The position numbers and the translations under genes are program-made. This document shows positions 1-8,761 of a stretch of DNA of 64,000 bases, piece by piece (the stretch's first letter is position 1; every line of letters starts with the position of its first letter). Where the stretch lies: assembly GCF_008329905.1 (NCBI RefSeq), contig NZ_CP032156.1, positions 157,757-221,756 of the forward strand. Reading direction: 5' to 3'. The notes under the pieces were generated by a model that was not told the origin of the DNA, did no database searches, and saw only the letters and a list, made by a program, of their open reading frames with translations. Source of the stretch: Mycobacterium sp. ELW1 (GTDB lineage: Bacteria; Actinomycetota; Actinomycetes; Mycobacteriales; Mycobacteriaceae).

Positions 1-1696
1 GCTCGCCGCCGCCGGGCGGGGCGGCGTGGGCGCCGCCGCTGGGGTCGATGCCGCCGGTTGACGGTGGGCCGGCGGTGTCGGCTCCCCCACCCTGGCCGGG
101 ACTGGACAGACCCGATCCGGCACCCTCGGAAGGGACCGGCTCAAACCCGGACTGCGGCTGGCCGTGGACTTGGCGGGCATCGGCGGCCTGGGCGTCGAGC
201 TGCTCCCAGGGCGTGGTGTCCCCGCGGTGGCGCAGACGTGAACCCAGCCCTTGCGCGCCGGCGACGGCGGCGCCGCCGACCCCGCCGACCGCGGCGTGCA
301 TTCCCATGCCGACGGCCACACTGCCGGCCTGGCGGAACAGGCCCGGGCCGGGACGGTCGGCCGACAGATCCGCGCGGATGTAGCGCAGCAGCATCATCGC
401 CGCGATCGAGACCGCGCCCATCATCAGCACGTGGGCGAAGGGGTTGGCGCCGCCGAGCTGGGCTGGTAGACGCCCGGCGACGATGGATTCCACCGCCAAC
501 CCCATGACGCTGACGAACACGATGTAGACCAGGACCTCGATGGCGTGCCGGAAAAATTTCCAGACCACATCTTGGGCGCGCCGCTGTGGGGCGCCGGGGA
601 TCGCGCCCAGCCACAGCGTCGGCAACAAGATCACCGTCGTGTAGATCGCTTTGACCGAGACCTTGAGCACCGCCCACCCGGAGAGCACCATGAATGCGCC
701 CAGCAGCAGTGCGGCGATGACGAACACCAGACCCACCCAGATGTTGGTCCCATCGAGGTGCTGGGCGTAGGACACCGCGGCGGTGTTGCCGCAGGATTGC
801 ATGGCGCGGATCGGGCCGTCGGGGGCGCCGCGGTTGACCGCCGCCGACCAGGCGGCGCCGCAGCCGCCGACGCGATCAACGACATGACCGAAGTTCCACA
901 ACTGCAACGGTTCTCGCACCGTGTGGGTGATCAGGCTGGCGGTCAGCGCGTCGACCTGGCCGCCACCGCTTCCGGCGCCGTCGAAGGCGCCGTTGTGGCC
1001 GGGGGTCGCGGCCTGGGCGACGCTGAAACCGACGCGGCGGGCGAACTCGAGTAAGCCGCCTTCGCCGTACATCAAGCCGGCCGGGTTGGCGAAGATGGCG
1101 ACCGACATTGCCGGGATGGTCAACGCAATCAGGATCATCGTCCAGCCCCGGCCCTCCTCGCCACGTCGAATCGCGAGGTAACCGATGAACACCCCGAGCG
1201 GAATCGCGATGACCAGCAGACCCAATTGGGTGGTGACAGTAACGACCGCACTGGTGAGTGCGTGGGCGATCTGACCGATGACGGTCAGCCAGTAGGTGCT
1301 CACGGTGATTTTCATCAGCCACAGCGCTAAGGCGATGATGCCGATAAACGCGCCGGCCTCGGCGGTCAGGATGCTGGCCGAGGTGACATTGAACGCCATC
1401 GTCTCCATGGCGTGCAGCGTCCAGGCCATCCAACTGTCGGGTGTCCAGCCGATGTCGGGGCCGGCCTGGGTGATCTGTTCGCGGATCGTGGGCAGGCTCA
1501 GGTAGTAGTTGCCCAGCGGCACCCCGTAGGTGTCTTTGAGGCCGGTCCAGTTGAGCACCATCGCGTTGGTCGAGGCGCTGGCCGCCGGGGCGGCCGCGGT
1601 GGCGGTGATCGCCAAGGCGTTCAAGACAGCCAGCAGCAGCAGTGGGCGGCCTAACCGCGGGTGGGTCAGGTACCAGTAGTGCAGGCGCGCGGTCAT
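1..1696 (-). CDS. VirB6/TrbL-like polytopic membrane protein of the conjugation channel (C-terminus outside window)
   Basis: The frame opens with ATG at 1696 and stays open to position 1, so at least 565 codons are present and the C-terminus is missing. The start overlaps the virB4 stop as ATGA, implying translational coupling. A hydrophobic N-terminus (LLLLAVLNALAITATA) is followed by several membrane segments, for example FIGIIALALWLMK, LGLLVIAIPLGVFIGYL, MILIALTIPAMSVAIF and VLVYIVFVSVMGL. A Gly/Pro-rich cytoplasmic-looking tail begins near 330. Position directly after VirB4 and this topology fit the VirB6/TrbL/PrgL group, which forms the inner-membrane channel. The family call rests on topology and context, not on a diagnostic motif. 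Confidence 0.7.
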   Translation of the reverse strand, partial: MTARLHYWYLTHPRLGRPLLLLAVLNALAITATAAAPAASASTNAMVLNWTGLKDTYGVPLGNYYLSLPTIREQITQAGPDIGWTPDSWMAWTLHAMETMAFNVTSASILTAEAGAFIGIIALALWLMKITVSTYWLTVIGQIAHALTSAVVTVTTQLGLLVIAIPLGVFIGYLAIRRGEEGRGWTMILIALTIPAMSVAIFANPAGLMYGEGGLLEFARRVGFSVAQAATPGHNGAFDGAGSGGGQVDALTASLITHTVREPLQLWNFGHVVDRVGGCGAAWSAAVNRGAPDGPIRAMQSCGNTAAVSYAQHLDGTNIWVGLVFVIAALLLGAFMVLSGWAVLKVSVKAIYTTVILLPTLWLGAIPGAPQRRAQDVVWKFFRHAIEVLVYIVFVSVMGLAVESIVAGRLPAQLGGANPFAHVLMMGAVSIAAMMLLRYIRADLSADRPGPGLFRQAGSVAVGMGMHAAVGGVGGAAVAGAQGLGSRLRHRGDTTPWEQLDAQAADARQVHGQPQSGFEPVPSEGAGSGLSSPGQGGGADTAGPPSTGGIDPSGGAHAAPPGGGE

Positions 1697-4281
1697 GCGG
1701 GCCCGGCCGCTTGACTGCGCTGCTTGGCGCGGTGCGGGTTGGTGTCATAGCGCGCCGCCAGGGCCGCGGTCGGCGCGGCGAACAAGCCCACCTTCCCGAA
1801 GCCGCCGAACTCGTCGAGGAACCACGCTTCGCCCTCACGACCCGGGATCACCTTGCCGTAGCGGTCGTCGATCGCGTCGTCGCCGTGGTCGACCAGCTGC
1901 ACAGGGCTGGTGTTGTTGACGTAGTTGGCCAGCAGCTCCGGGTGACGGTCCAGGTCGCGGTCACACCATTCCAGCGTCGCCTTGGCGATGTCAGATCGCT
2001 TGAACCCCAAGCACAGTCGCTGATCAATGAACTCGTCTTCGAGCACGGCGAAGTCCTTGATCGGCTGCTGGCTGATGCCGCACAACCCCGTCCACGCCTT
2101 GCGGCCCTGCCGGATAATCGTGTTGGCGCACTTCTGCCCGCCGGGTGAATTCGTCCAGGCCGCGCATTCCTCAACAACCAGCATGTCCGGCTGCTCGGGG
2201 CGGGCAAAGAAAATGGACTGGGCCAGCTCTGCCGCCAGGCCGTAGAGCGCTTGGGCGGCCCGCTGGCCGGGCGTGGTCTGCTGATGCAGGTGCGCTTGAT
2301 ATTCCTCAGTGACTGTGGGCAGCTTGAGGCCGGCGAAGTTCCAGATCACACATTGAGCGGTGGCCAGGGCGGGGACCGGCAGATTCTCGTCGAACAGTGG
2401 CCGCAGTAGACGTTGTGCGGCCAGGCCTTCCAGTCCGATCAGGAGATCGGTGTCGGCGTCCGTGCGCTCGGCGGCGGGCAGGTCACGCAGATAGCGGATC
2501 AGCTGCGCGGTGCTGTGAATGGCGTTGGCTTGCCGAGATGCCGGCGCCAGATGTCCCCAGAGCCGCTGGGCCTCGCGGCTAAGCGGAGAAAACCCCAATT
2601 GCGGCAGCAAATGGTCAATGGTTCGCTCGGCGGCCTCCTCAAAGGGGAAAATTCTTAAACCGTCGAGGCTGAAATTCATGCGCGCAACATCAATAACCAC
2701 TTTGTCATCGAAATCGACCAAACCTTTTTCATGTTCGCGCGCATCGGTAGGGTCGAACAAATGCAGACCAGCGCCGAGTTTCAACCACGACCGGCTCAAA
2801 TTCTTGGTCACCTGCGATTTCCCGCGCCCCGGTGAGCCGCACACGACCAGATTTGCCGGATTCTCCCGCGCCGGCGCGTTGATGACATCGAGCAGCACGA
2901 CATCGCGCAGCCCCGGACTGGTCAGATTCATCCCCAGCGGGACACCGGTGTTGTTGCCCAGTTTGCTTGCCAGCAGCGGCACGAACGGCGCGAAACGTTT
3001 GGTCGTGGTCGGGTTACGAAACTCATCAAGAGCGGCGCGGCGCTCCCCGCCCGGGGCGAACGCCCGCAACAACGTGGGCTGGCTGCCGCGCCACCGTTTC
3101 GACCCGATGTTCTGGCCGCGGTAGGTCCGGGCGAGGTCGGTGACCGCCCGGTTGACCGTGTCCGGATCGCCCGCGGCCGCGGCGATCACGATCGCGGCGT
3201 TGACGCCGCGCTCGGCGCTGCCCCGTTTGAGCTCGGAGGCCAGCTCCCTGCCGGAGGCCAGCTTGCGCAGCAGCTCATCGGAGCTCGACGCGTGTCGGCC
3301 GCGCTGGCGGTACTGATCACGGATGTTGACGATGACGTTCTCCGCGGTCGACACGGCAACATCGGCGCTGGTGAAGGTGATGTTGATGGTCCAGTCCAAG
3401 ACGCTGTCCGGGGTGGTGCGGTCATCGAGGACCTTGAACAGCGTCGAACGCGGCCAGGCGATCCCGCTGTCGGGGAAGCTGTCCAAGGGCAGCAGCGCTT
3501 GATAGGAGTCGGGCACCGCATCGGTGCGGTCGCGGAAGGTGCGCACGAACACATCGGCGTCGCTGCGCGCCGCGCGCCACCGCCGGCCGCGCAGCTTGGC
3601 GGCCCCCGGGTCGAGGTGGACCGGGCTAAACGCTGAGCCGGGCAGGGTGGCGTCGGGATCAAACGGCTGCCCCGGCAGCGGTGCATCCCACACACCGCGG
3701 CTGGCGATGTAGTTCCAATGCCACCAAATCTGTTCCACCGTCGCGGGTTTGGGGAAAAACACCGCAGGCAACGCAGCGACCATCTGGGCGGCCAGCTCGC
3801 GGTAGTAGGCGATCGAGGAATCGGTGTCCTTATCGCGACCCACCGCGACGTCGACCATGCGCCGCCACATGCCGCTGGGGGTGCGCCCGGCCAGACCGTA
3901 ATCCAGCGGCAGGCTCAGCCAATAGATGCGCCGGCGCGCACGGTGCCCGGCGATCGTCGGCTCCCAGCTGCGGCAGTGCTGGACCCACGGCCGCGCCGTG
4001 GCCGCCAGACCCGTCTCATCGCCGTCGCGCAGGCGCAGATCAGGATGGCTGTAGAGCATCTTTCGCACGGTGCTGCGCGATGCCACCGGCACCGTCAAGC
4101 CACTGATCGACGATCCAGATGGCAGTGCCCGCCACAGCTCGGCGTGCTCGGCGGCCACGCGTTCCTGCCACTCTTCGGACAAGAAGATGAACGGCTGACC
4201 GGACAACAGGTAGTCGGCGTAGACCCCGTGAGGGGTCAGCCGCAGGTTGCCGATCGCGCGTAGCGGGGTGGCCAAAGACAT
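1693..4281 (-). CDS. virB4: VirB4-family conjugation ATPase
   Basis: Protein of 862 aa. Start ATG at 4281 is chosen because it lies 17 bp after the upstream gene; a longer reading to 4542 would overlap that gene and has no conserved sequence. The Walker A motif CGSPGRGKSQ lies near residue 480 and a Walker B-like DMLVVEECAAW near residue 700, typical of the C-terminal RecA-like domain of VirB4/TraC ATPases; the N-terminal half is the usual membrane-associated region. VirB4 is the hallmark ATPase that powers assembly of type IV secretion channels. It is coupled to the VirB6-like gene (ATGA) and preceded by the PrgI-like gene, the standard Gram-positive order. Confidence 0.88.
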   Translation of the reverse strand: MSLATPLRAIGNLRLTPHGVYADYLLSGQPFIFLSEEWQERVAAEHAELWRALPSGSSISGLTVPVASRSTVRKMLYSHPDLRLRDGDETGLAATARPWVQHCRSWEPTIAGHRARRRIYWLSLPLDYGLAGRTPSGMWRRMVDVAVGRDKDTDSSIAYYRELAAQMVAALPAVFFPKPATVEQIWWHWNYIASRGVWDAPLPGQPFDPDATLPGSAFSPVHLDPGAAKLRGRRWRAARSDADVFVRTFRDRTDAVPDSYQALLPLDSFPDSGIAWPRSTLFKVLDDRTTPDSVLDWTINITFTSADVAVSTAENVIVNIRDQYRQRGRHASSSDELLRKLASGRELASELKRGSAERGVNAAIVIAAAAGDPDTVNRAVTDLARTYRGQNIGSKRWRGSQPTLLRAFAPGGERRAALDEFRNPTTTKRFAPFVPLLASKLGNNTGVPLGMNLTSPGLRDVVLLDVINAPARENPANLVVCGSPGRGKSQVTKNLSRSWLKLGAGLHLFDPTDAREHEKGLVDFDDKVVIDVARMNFSLDGLRIFPFEEAAERTIDHLLPQLGFSPLSREAQRLWGHLAPASRQANAIHSTAQLIRYLRDLPAAERTDADTDLLIGLEGLAAQRLLRPLFDENLPVPALATAQCVIWNFAGLKLPTVTEEYQAHLHQQTTPGQRAAQALYGLAAELAQSIFFARPEQPDMLVVEECAAWTNSPGGQKCANTIIRQGRKAWTGLCGISQQPIKDFAVLEDEFIDQRLCLGFKRSDIAKATLEWCDRDLDRHPELLANYVNNTSPVQLVDHGDDAIDDRYGKVIPGREGEAWFLDEFGGFGKVGLFAAPTAALAARYDTNPHRAKQRSQAAGPA

Positions 4282-4298
4282 TCGACGAACCGGCCCTT

Positions 4299-4643
4299 CT
4301 AGCGGTGCGAGCGGTGCGAGGACACGACCTGCGGGCGCAGGTTCTCCCACCACCAGCGGGCCCGGGTGCGCAGCGACGGACGGGTCGCGGGCAGTTTCGA
4401 CAACAGCCACACCGCCGCCGCGGTCACCACGACGCCGATGATGAGCAAGCGCAGCGCGTTGCCGGAGTTGATGTTGGCGGTGACCAAAGAGCCGGTCACG
4501 ATGAACCCGAGCACTGCGGCGAAGGCGTCCGGGGCGCGCCACTTCTCTTTGAACGGCAGCGTGAAACCGTCCCCGGAATCGCCGAGGTGGATGGGCAGCG
4601 AACGCTGATCGGAGTAGATCTTGGCCGAGACGTCGTTGCTCAT
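4299..4643 (-). CDS. PrgI/VirB3-like small membrane protein
   Basis: A 114-aa protein with a polar N-terminus, two adjacent transmembrane helices (AFAAVLGFIVTGSLVTANI and LLIIGVVVTAAAVWLLS) and a basic C-terminal tail. Size, topology and position immediately upstream of virB4 match PrgI/VirB3-type proteins, which anchor VirB4 at the membrane in Gram-positive conjugation systems. Identification is by context and topology; the sequence has no catalytic motif. It sits 3 bp after the preceding gene in the same operon. Confidence 0.65.
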   Translation of the reverse strand: MSNDVSAKIYSDQRSLPIHLGDSGDGFTLPFKEKWRAPDAFAAVLGFIVTGSLVTANINSGNALRLLIIGVVVTAAAVWLLSKLPATRPSLRTRARWWWENLRPQVVSSHRSHR

Positions 4644-4646
4644 CGC

Positions 4647-4937
4647 TCAGCGATCCCAGACGCTGTCCACACGGACCGGGTTGCGGATCCCGGCGTCCTC
4701 GGCTTCCTGGGTCACCGCCGCGGCGATACCTACCGACAGCCCGATCAGCACCGCGAACACGATCGCGCCGATCTCGGCGGTGATCGCCGCACCCGACCCT
4801 TCTTTGAGCTTCTTGATGGCCGATCCGGCGCCGATGACCAAGGCGACCAGCGCCAGGAATCCCAGCACCGCCAGACCGAGTTTGTTACCGGACTCAAAAA
4901 GACCCGATGCCGCCAGTAATTCGGTATTTTCTGCCAT
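4647..4937 (-). CDS. Small two-TM protein, possibly VirB2/PrgH-like
   Basis: A 96-aa protein with two hydrophobic helices (LGLAVLGFLALVALVIGAG and AIVFAVLIGLSVGIAAAV) separated by a short basic loop (KKLKEG), ending in an acidic and polar tail. Small two-helix proteins at this position of Gram-positive type IV operons resemble VirB2-like subunits, but no pilin signature is visible. Start is ATG at 4937. Function is inferred from the operon between tcpC and the PrgI-like gene. Confidence 0.6.
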   Translation of the reverse strand: MAENTELLAASGLFESGNKLGLAVLGFLALVALVIGAGSAIKKLKEGSGAAITAEIGAIVFAVLIGLSVGIAAAVTQEAEDAGIRNPVRVDSVWDR

Positions 4938-4965
4938 GTTCCCTCACGCCTTTCTCAATCGCCCT

Positions 4966-5880
4966 TTAGTTATGTGGTTTGGCGACAGGGTTGGCTTCGG
5001 ATTGGGTGCCAACCTGCGGAACTAAGTCTATGGCCGCCACCATCCACGTCCCGCCGCTATTTTCGACCGTCAGCGGATACACCAAATTCACGGTGGCAAA
5101 TTGTGATGTCTGCGCGACGACGGTGGCCCGCACGTGCAGCTGCTCGCCGGGTGCTGGCGTGTCGGGCACGCTGCGGTCCGTCGCTGCCGCCGAGACCACC
5201 GCACTTTGATAGCCGCCGATCGGGCGCAGCGGCGCACCGGCCACTACGTAGCGATCCAGTCCGTTGGTGGCCGTCAAATAGGTACGGATGAATCCGGCGA
5301 CCACGGCGAACACCGGGCTCTCGGGGCCCAGCGCGTTGCGGTAGTCCAGCGTGAAATCCGCGCCCGGACCCGGATCGTTGATCTGCGCCGGGAAATCCAG
5401 GGCACGGGGTTGACGATTCCACAGCGAAATCGGGACCTGATAGAACGTGCGCGTGGGTTGCGCTGAGGCATATGCGCGTTCGTTGACCGAGATCACGGCG
5501 GTGTAGAGCTCGGTGTCACCGAGCGTGCCCATCCTGAGCACCGGTCCCACCTGAGGCGCGGTGATCACTGCCGCTGGTGTCGAGGGCAGCGCCAACCCTT
5601 GCTCGGGCAAAGTGATGAAGCGTTGCAAGCTGTCTCGTTGATTGACCGTCGCGGTACGCCAGGCCACCACGAAGTCCGACGCGAAGGCCCCCACTAGGCT
5701 TTGTTGATTGCGTTCGCGCTGGGCGATGCCGATGAAGTCGGGGCGGTCGGGGGCCAAGAACACCTTGCAGCCGGCGGCGGCGCCGAAGATCGCGGCCAGG
5801 GTCACGGCGACGAGGCCGGCGCGGCGGGCTCCGCCGCGCCATCGGTGCAGACGTGCTTGCCAGGTTTTCGACAGTGCCAC
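4966..5880 (-). CDS. tcpC: TcpC-family conjugation protein (VirB8-like)
   Basis: A 304-aa protein starting with GTG at 5880. A basic N-terminus is followed by one membrane helix (LVAVTLAAIFGAAAGC) and a large extracytoplasmic region. The region contains two NTF2-like halves, typical of TcpC (segments near LVGAFASDFVVAWRTA and FAVVAGFIRTYLTATNG). TcpC proteins are bitopic scaffold components that contact the channel and the envelope, structurally related to VirB8. It lies upstream of the small membrane genes and virB4 in one operon. The final third (VNLVYPLTVENSGGTWMVAAI) is typical of the family. The cysteine at the end of the helix might suggest lipidation, but it lacks a good lipobox. Confidence 0.8.
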   Translation of the reverse strand: MALSKTWQARLHRWRGGARRAGLVAVTLAAIFGAAAGCKVFLAPDRPDFIGIAQRERNQQSLVGAFASDFVVAWRTATVNQRDSLQRFITLPEQGLALPSTPAAVITAPQVGPVLRMGTLGDTELYTAVISVNERAYASAQPTRTFYQVPISLWNRQPRALDFPAQINDPGPGADFTLDYRNALGPESPVFAVVAGFIRTYLTATNGLDRYVVAGAPLRPIGGYQSAVVSAAATDRSVPDTPAPGEQLHVRATVVAQTSQFATVNLVYPLTVENSGGTWMVAAIDLVPQVGTQSEANPVAKPHN

Positions 5881-5894
5881 GGGAATCTCATTTC

Positions 5895-7004
5895 TTAGGG
5901 CTGGTAGCCGAGGAACTTCAGCGCGCTCATCGCGAACGTGTTGTCGACGGGGTCGCTACCGCTGCCGGGTACGGTCAGATCGGGGTACGGCTCCGGGCTC
6001 TGCGGGGCTTCCGACAGGGGTTGACCCCCTTCGCCGAGCAGCGACTCCACCAACCCGGGCTGGGCCTCGGGCAGCCCGGCGGGATCGGTGGCCGGTAGCG
6101 GTGAGGTGGGCGGGCGCGAGGTCTGCAACACCACTACGTTGACCCGCGACGCCAGCACCCGACGCGGCAGCGCGGCGGTGACCGGCCCGTGCACATTGCC
6201 GGTGTCCTGGGTGAAGATGTCGGAGACCACGTTGCCGTTGAGGAAGATGTATTGCAGCCGGGTCAACACCCGATGCTGAAGCCATCGATCCTGTCCGCCA
6301 GGTGTTTTCGCGACCCATCCCGGCGTTGCCTCGACACCGGAAATCATGTAGGTCTTGCCGAAATCGACGGTGAGTACTTTGCCTTCGAGCGCCTCATCGC
6401 GGGAGCCGCGTGCGCAGACCCAGGCCGAATCGGTGGCGGTGTCGGTCAACGACTGCGCTGAGGTCGACCCAGCCGCACACGGGGCGCTGGCGGTGTAGGG
6501 CAGCGACTGATCCTGCGGGAGCGTCGGTGCGGCCGAGGTGGGAACCGGCTGTGGTTGAGCTACCGGCATGGCCGTAGGAGCATCCGACCGCTGCTGGGTC
6601 GGCGTGGAGTCGTCGCTGAACGACACCAGCGCGGCCACGATCGCCGTCACCGCCACCACCAGCCCAACCCCCAACGCCAGGGCGGTGCGCTTGGCGCCGG
6701 CATCAGCGCGAGTCGCCCCGGTGGCGTCGTCCTCGGCCGCCGGCGCATCGGGGGCGTCGAGATCCACGGGCATCTCGTCCGCTGCGGTGGCCGCCACCGC
6801 TTCCAGATTCGGGTCGGTGACCGCCTCGCTGTCGTCGTGCTCGCTTGTGGGGGCGGTGTCTGCGGCGGGGCCGGTGTCGTCGACGTCGAACGCGACCTCG
6901 CCGGAGTGCACCGTGCCCGCGGCCGGTGCCGCGCCCCGGTCGGCGCCGCTCATCAGCTCATCGACCCAACGGTCATCGGTGAGGGGTTCGGCAGTGTCAG
7001 CCAC
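5895..7004 (-). CDS. Membrane-anchored protein with discoidin-like extracellular domain
   Basis: A 369-aa protein. Residues 1-105 are acidic and disordered, followed by a transmembrane helix (ALGVGLVVAVTAIVAALVSF), a Pro/Gln-rich linker, and an extracellular domain from about residue 175. That domain carries cysteines near CAAGS and WVCARGS and the pattern LTVDFGKTYMISGVEATPG, which resembles F5/8-type (discoidin-like) beta-sandwich glycan-binding domains. It overlaps the next upstream gene by 8 bp and precedes tcpC, so it is probably an envelope component of the conjugation machine. Cell-wall sugar binding is inference from the fold resemblance only. Confidence 0.65.
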   Translation of the reverse strand: MADTAEPLTDDRWVDELMSGADRGAAPAAGTVHSGEVAFDVDDTGPAADTAPTSEHDDSEAVTDPNLEAVAATAADEMPVDLDAPDAPAAEDDATGATRADAGAKRTALALGVGLVVAVTAIVAALVSFSDDSTPTQQRSDAPTAMPVAQPQPVPTSAAPTLPQDQSLPYTASAPCAAGSTSAQSLTDTATDSAWVCARGSRDEALEGKVLTVDFGKTYMISGVEATPGWVAKTPGGQDRWLQHRVLTRLQYIFLNGNVVSDIFTQDTGNVHGPVTAALPRRVLASRVNVVVLQTSRPPTSPLPATDPAGLPEAQPGLVESLLGEGGQPLSEAPQSPEPYPDLTVPGSGSDPVDNTFAMSALKFLGYQP

Positions 7005-7365
7005 GGCGCTGGTCCTCGATCACCTCGGCATCGACCACCATTGGGGCGGCGGGGCGCCAGGCCTGCGGCGGCGGTCCCATCCACACCGGCAGCAGCACCC
7101 AGCCGCCCGGCTGGGTCGGCGCCCACCCCACCGGACGCGACGGCGGCGCCGAACGCACGGGGGCCACGGCGCGCCCGGGCGGCAGCGCGCGCATCGGCGG
7201 CGAGGCGGGCGGGCGGTGGCGGCCCCGTACCGCTTTCATCACCAGGACAACGACGGCAATCAGGATCAGCACCGGGGCGAGCTTGATGAGTATCTGCACC
7301 ACGGCCAGCACTGCCACCGCCATCACGGCGGCCAGCAGGGCGAACAGTGCCAGTAATGTCTTCAT
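6997..7365 (-). CDS. Small proline-rich membrane protein, first gene of the tcp operon
   Basis: A 122-aa protein with two N-terminal hydrophobic stretches (LLALFALLAAVMAVAVLAVV and VLILIAVVVLVMKAV), then a basic, proline-rich cytoplasmic tail. No family recognised. ATG at 7365 lies 6 nt after a TAGGTT -10 element, so a leaderless start is predicted. It heads the minus-strand type IV operon and is divergent from the regulator at 7455. Confidence 0.65.
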   Translation of the reverse strand: MKTLLALFALLAAVMAVAVLAVVQILIKLAPVLILIAVVVLVMKAVRGRHRPPASPPMRALPPGRAVAPVRSAPPSRPVGWAPTQPGGWVLLPVWMGPPPQAWRPAAPMVVDAEVIEDQRRG

Positions 7366-7371
7366 GAGGGC

Positions 7372-7419
7372 AACCTAACGTCGAGATATGACATATATCG
7401 GCGGTCACAATTTGTGACC
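7372..7419. promoter_or_regulatory. Divergent promoter and operator between the tcp operon and the XRE-like gene
   Basis: Minus-strand -10 TAGGTT (7377-7372) lies 6 nt before ATG 7365. A perfect 17-bp palindrome, GGTCACAATTTGTGACC (7403-7419), lies between the two divergent -10 elements and probably serves as an operator. The minus-strand sequence between palindrome and -10 also contains GCCGATATA, part of the box shared with the ESX promoters. Confidence 0.55.
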
Positions 7420-7441
7420 CGACTTAGCGCATTGGGTGCGG

Positions 7442-7447
7442 TAGGGT
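7442..7447 (+). promoter_or_regulatory. -10 element of the XRE-like regulator (leaderless start)
   Basis: TAGGGT is followed by 7 nt and then ATG at 7455. GTGACC of the palindrome lies exactly 22 nt upstream of it, the same geometry as the plasmid's ESX promoters. Confidence 0.55.
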
Positions 7448-7454
7448 GCGGAAT

Positions 7455-7961
7455 ATGACTGTCCCAGCCGACGGCGTCGCCCGCCTCATGCACTTCGTCG
7501 ACGCCCGCTTGGGTCAACTGCGGATGAGCAAGGAAGATGCCAACCGCCGAGGGTTCCCCCACCCCAGCACGTTGGCCGCTGTCCGCGCCCGCGAGTCCCA
7601 GCACACCCCCACCGTGCGCACGCTGCTGCGCATCGACCGCACCCTGGGCTGGCAGCCCGGGTCGGCCGCAGTGGTGCTGCTGGGCGGCACCCCGCTCAGT
7701 GTGACCGCCCGGACCACCCGTAACGTGCGCGCTCACGAGCAGTCCTCGACGCCGATGACGGCCCAGGACGTCATTGACCGGCTGCTGGGCCAACTGCGCG
7801 ACGAAATCGAGCGAGCCCGCGACGAGGTGCGCGCCGTCGATGACCGCCTCCAGCGTCTCTACACAGTGCACGAACGGTTGAGCCAGGAGTTCCGCGTCGA
7901 TCACACGCTGGTCGAGGAGTTCGACGACCAGGACGCGGTCAGCGGCACCGTGCAGCACTGA
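7455..7961 (+). CDS. Putative HTH regulator with coiled-coil tail
   Basis: A 168-aa protein and the only plus-strand gene within the conjugation cluster. ATG at 7455 is preferred over GTG 7446 because a TAGGGT -10 box lies 7 nt upstream, giving a leaderless start. Residues 15-70 resemble an XRE-like fold (LGQLRMSKEDANRRGFPHP, TVRTLLRIDRTLGWQPGSA). The C-terminal half is a charged helix (LRDEIERARDEVRAVDDRL), probably for dimerisation. It is divergent from the tcp operon across a palindrome, so it is a good candidate to control that operon and itself. The target is inference. Confidence 0.65.
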   Translation: MTVPADGVARLMHFVDARLGQLRMSKEDANRRGFPHPSTLAAVRARESQHTPTVRTLLRIDRTLGWQPGSAAVVLLGGTPLSVTARTTRNVRAHEQSSTPMTAQDVIDRLLGQLRDEIERARDEVRAVDDRLQRLYTVHERLSQEFRVDHTLVEEFDDQDAVSGTVQH

Positions 7962-7975
7962 GGTGCGCGCCGCGC

Positions 7976-8632
7976 TCACCACCGCGGCATCCGCTCGCCG
8001 TGTTCGGGCAGCGGCCGCGGCTCCACCACCGGTGGGCCGGTGATTTCGTAGGGCCCCAGAATCTCGGCGGCGTCCTCGGCAGTGAGCGTGCGCTGCGGCG
8101 GCGTCAACGGCCACCACTGCTCCGAGCCAGGGATCGCCAACCATCCTTCGGCGATGCCGTACACCCCGGCCACCACGGGCGCGGCGGCGACTTGGGCGCA
8201 CAGCCACGGCACGACCAGCATCTGACCCATCGTCGGGGCCGGGTCATACAACGCGATGATCGGCAGTCCCAGCGCGGCCCCCGACCACAGCAAAGCAGCG
8301 GTGGGGAAGGCCCGAAGTGTCGCCGGAATCAGGTTCACCAGAACAGTTTTGAGTGCCACGCCGGCTAACCAACCCAGCGGAACACATACCGCCAGCACTG
8401 CCACCGCCACCAGTTCCACCTGTGAGGTCGGCGACTTGGCCACTCGCAGGATCAGCGGCGGCAGCGACGTGTCGTCATGCGGGTCGGGCACCGCGGCCAC
8501 CGTGTCGCGCTGGCGAGCTCGCACGCGGCGGCCCAGCTGCTCGGCGCGGCGGCGCTGAATCAGCGACCATCCCTGCCGCCGAGCAATCCAGGCCCGGCGC
8601 ACCTCATCGAACTTGTCGCTGGGATCAGCCAT
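7976..8632 (-). CDS. Membrane protein upstream of the coupling-protein genes' end
   Basis: A 218-aa protein with a strongly basic N-terminus (RRAWIARRQGWSLIQRRR) and three or four hydrophobic helices (VELVAVAVLAVCVPLGWLAG, AALLWSGAALGLPIIALY, VPWLCAQVAAAPVVAGVYG), ending in a Pro-rich tail. No family recognised. ATG at 8632 is 6 nt after a TAGGGT -10, a predicted leaderless start. The nearby coupling ATPase has no membrane segment, so this protein may supply the membrane anchor; this is a hypothesis. Confidence 0.65.
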   Translation of the reverse strand: MADPSDKFDEVRRAWIARRQGWSLIQRRRAEQLGRRVRARQRDTVAAVPDPHDDTSLPPLILRVAKSPTSQVELVAVAVLAVCVPLGWLAGVALKTVLVNLIPATLRAFPTAALLWSGAALGLPIIALYDPAPTMGQMLVVPWLCAQVAAAPVVAGVYGIAEGWLAIPGSEQWWPLTPPQRTLTAEDAAEILGPYEITGPPVVEPRPLPEHGERMPRW

Positions 8633-8638
8633 AAAACG

Positions 8639-8678
8639 ACCCTAAAACGCGCCAAAGGGTAGCTCGTGCACTATTTTT
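8639..8678 (-). promoter_or_regulatory. Shared-type promoter of the 218-aa membrane protein gene
   Basis: Read on the minus strand: AAAAATAGTGCA, 22 nt, TAGGGT (8644-8639), 6 nt, ATG 8632. It belongs to the shared plasmid promoter family. Confidence 0.65.
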
Positions 8679-8761
8679 GCGGCTCCGGCTCCGGCCCACG
8701 ATCAGCTGAGCGGGCGGGGGTGGCGCGCTGCGCCATCCCGCACTCTCGCTGTTGTCGAGCG

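Noticed and set aside
876..1838. 320-aa minus-strand open frame
   Set aside because: Arg/His-rich shadow of the VirB6-like frame and of virB4; no conserved sequence.
4282..4542. N-terminal extension of virB4
   Set aside because: Overlaps the PrgI-like gene completely and has no VirB4 features.
7390..7399. GACATATATC identical to the ArsR operator half
   Set aside because: Single half-site inside the tcp promoter with no inverted partner nearby; probably part of the GCCGATATA box and a chance match.
7362..8207. 281-aa minus-strand open frame
   Set aside because: Crosses the plus-strand regulator and the 218-aa membrane gene in another frame, and ends in the tcp promoter region.
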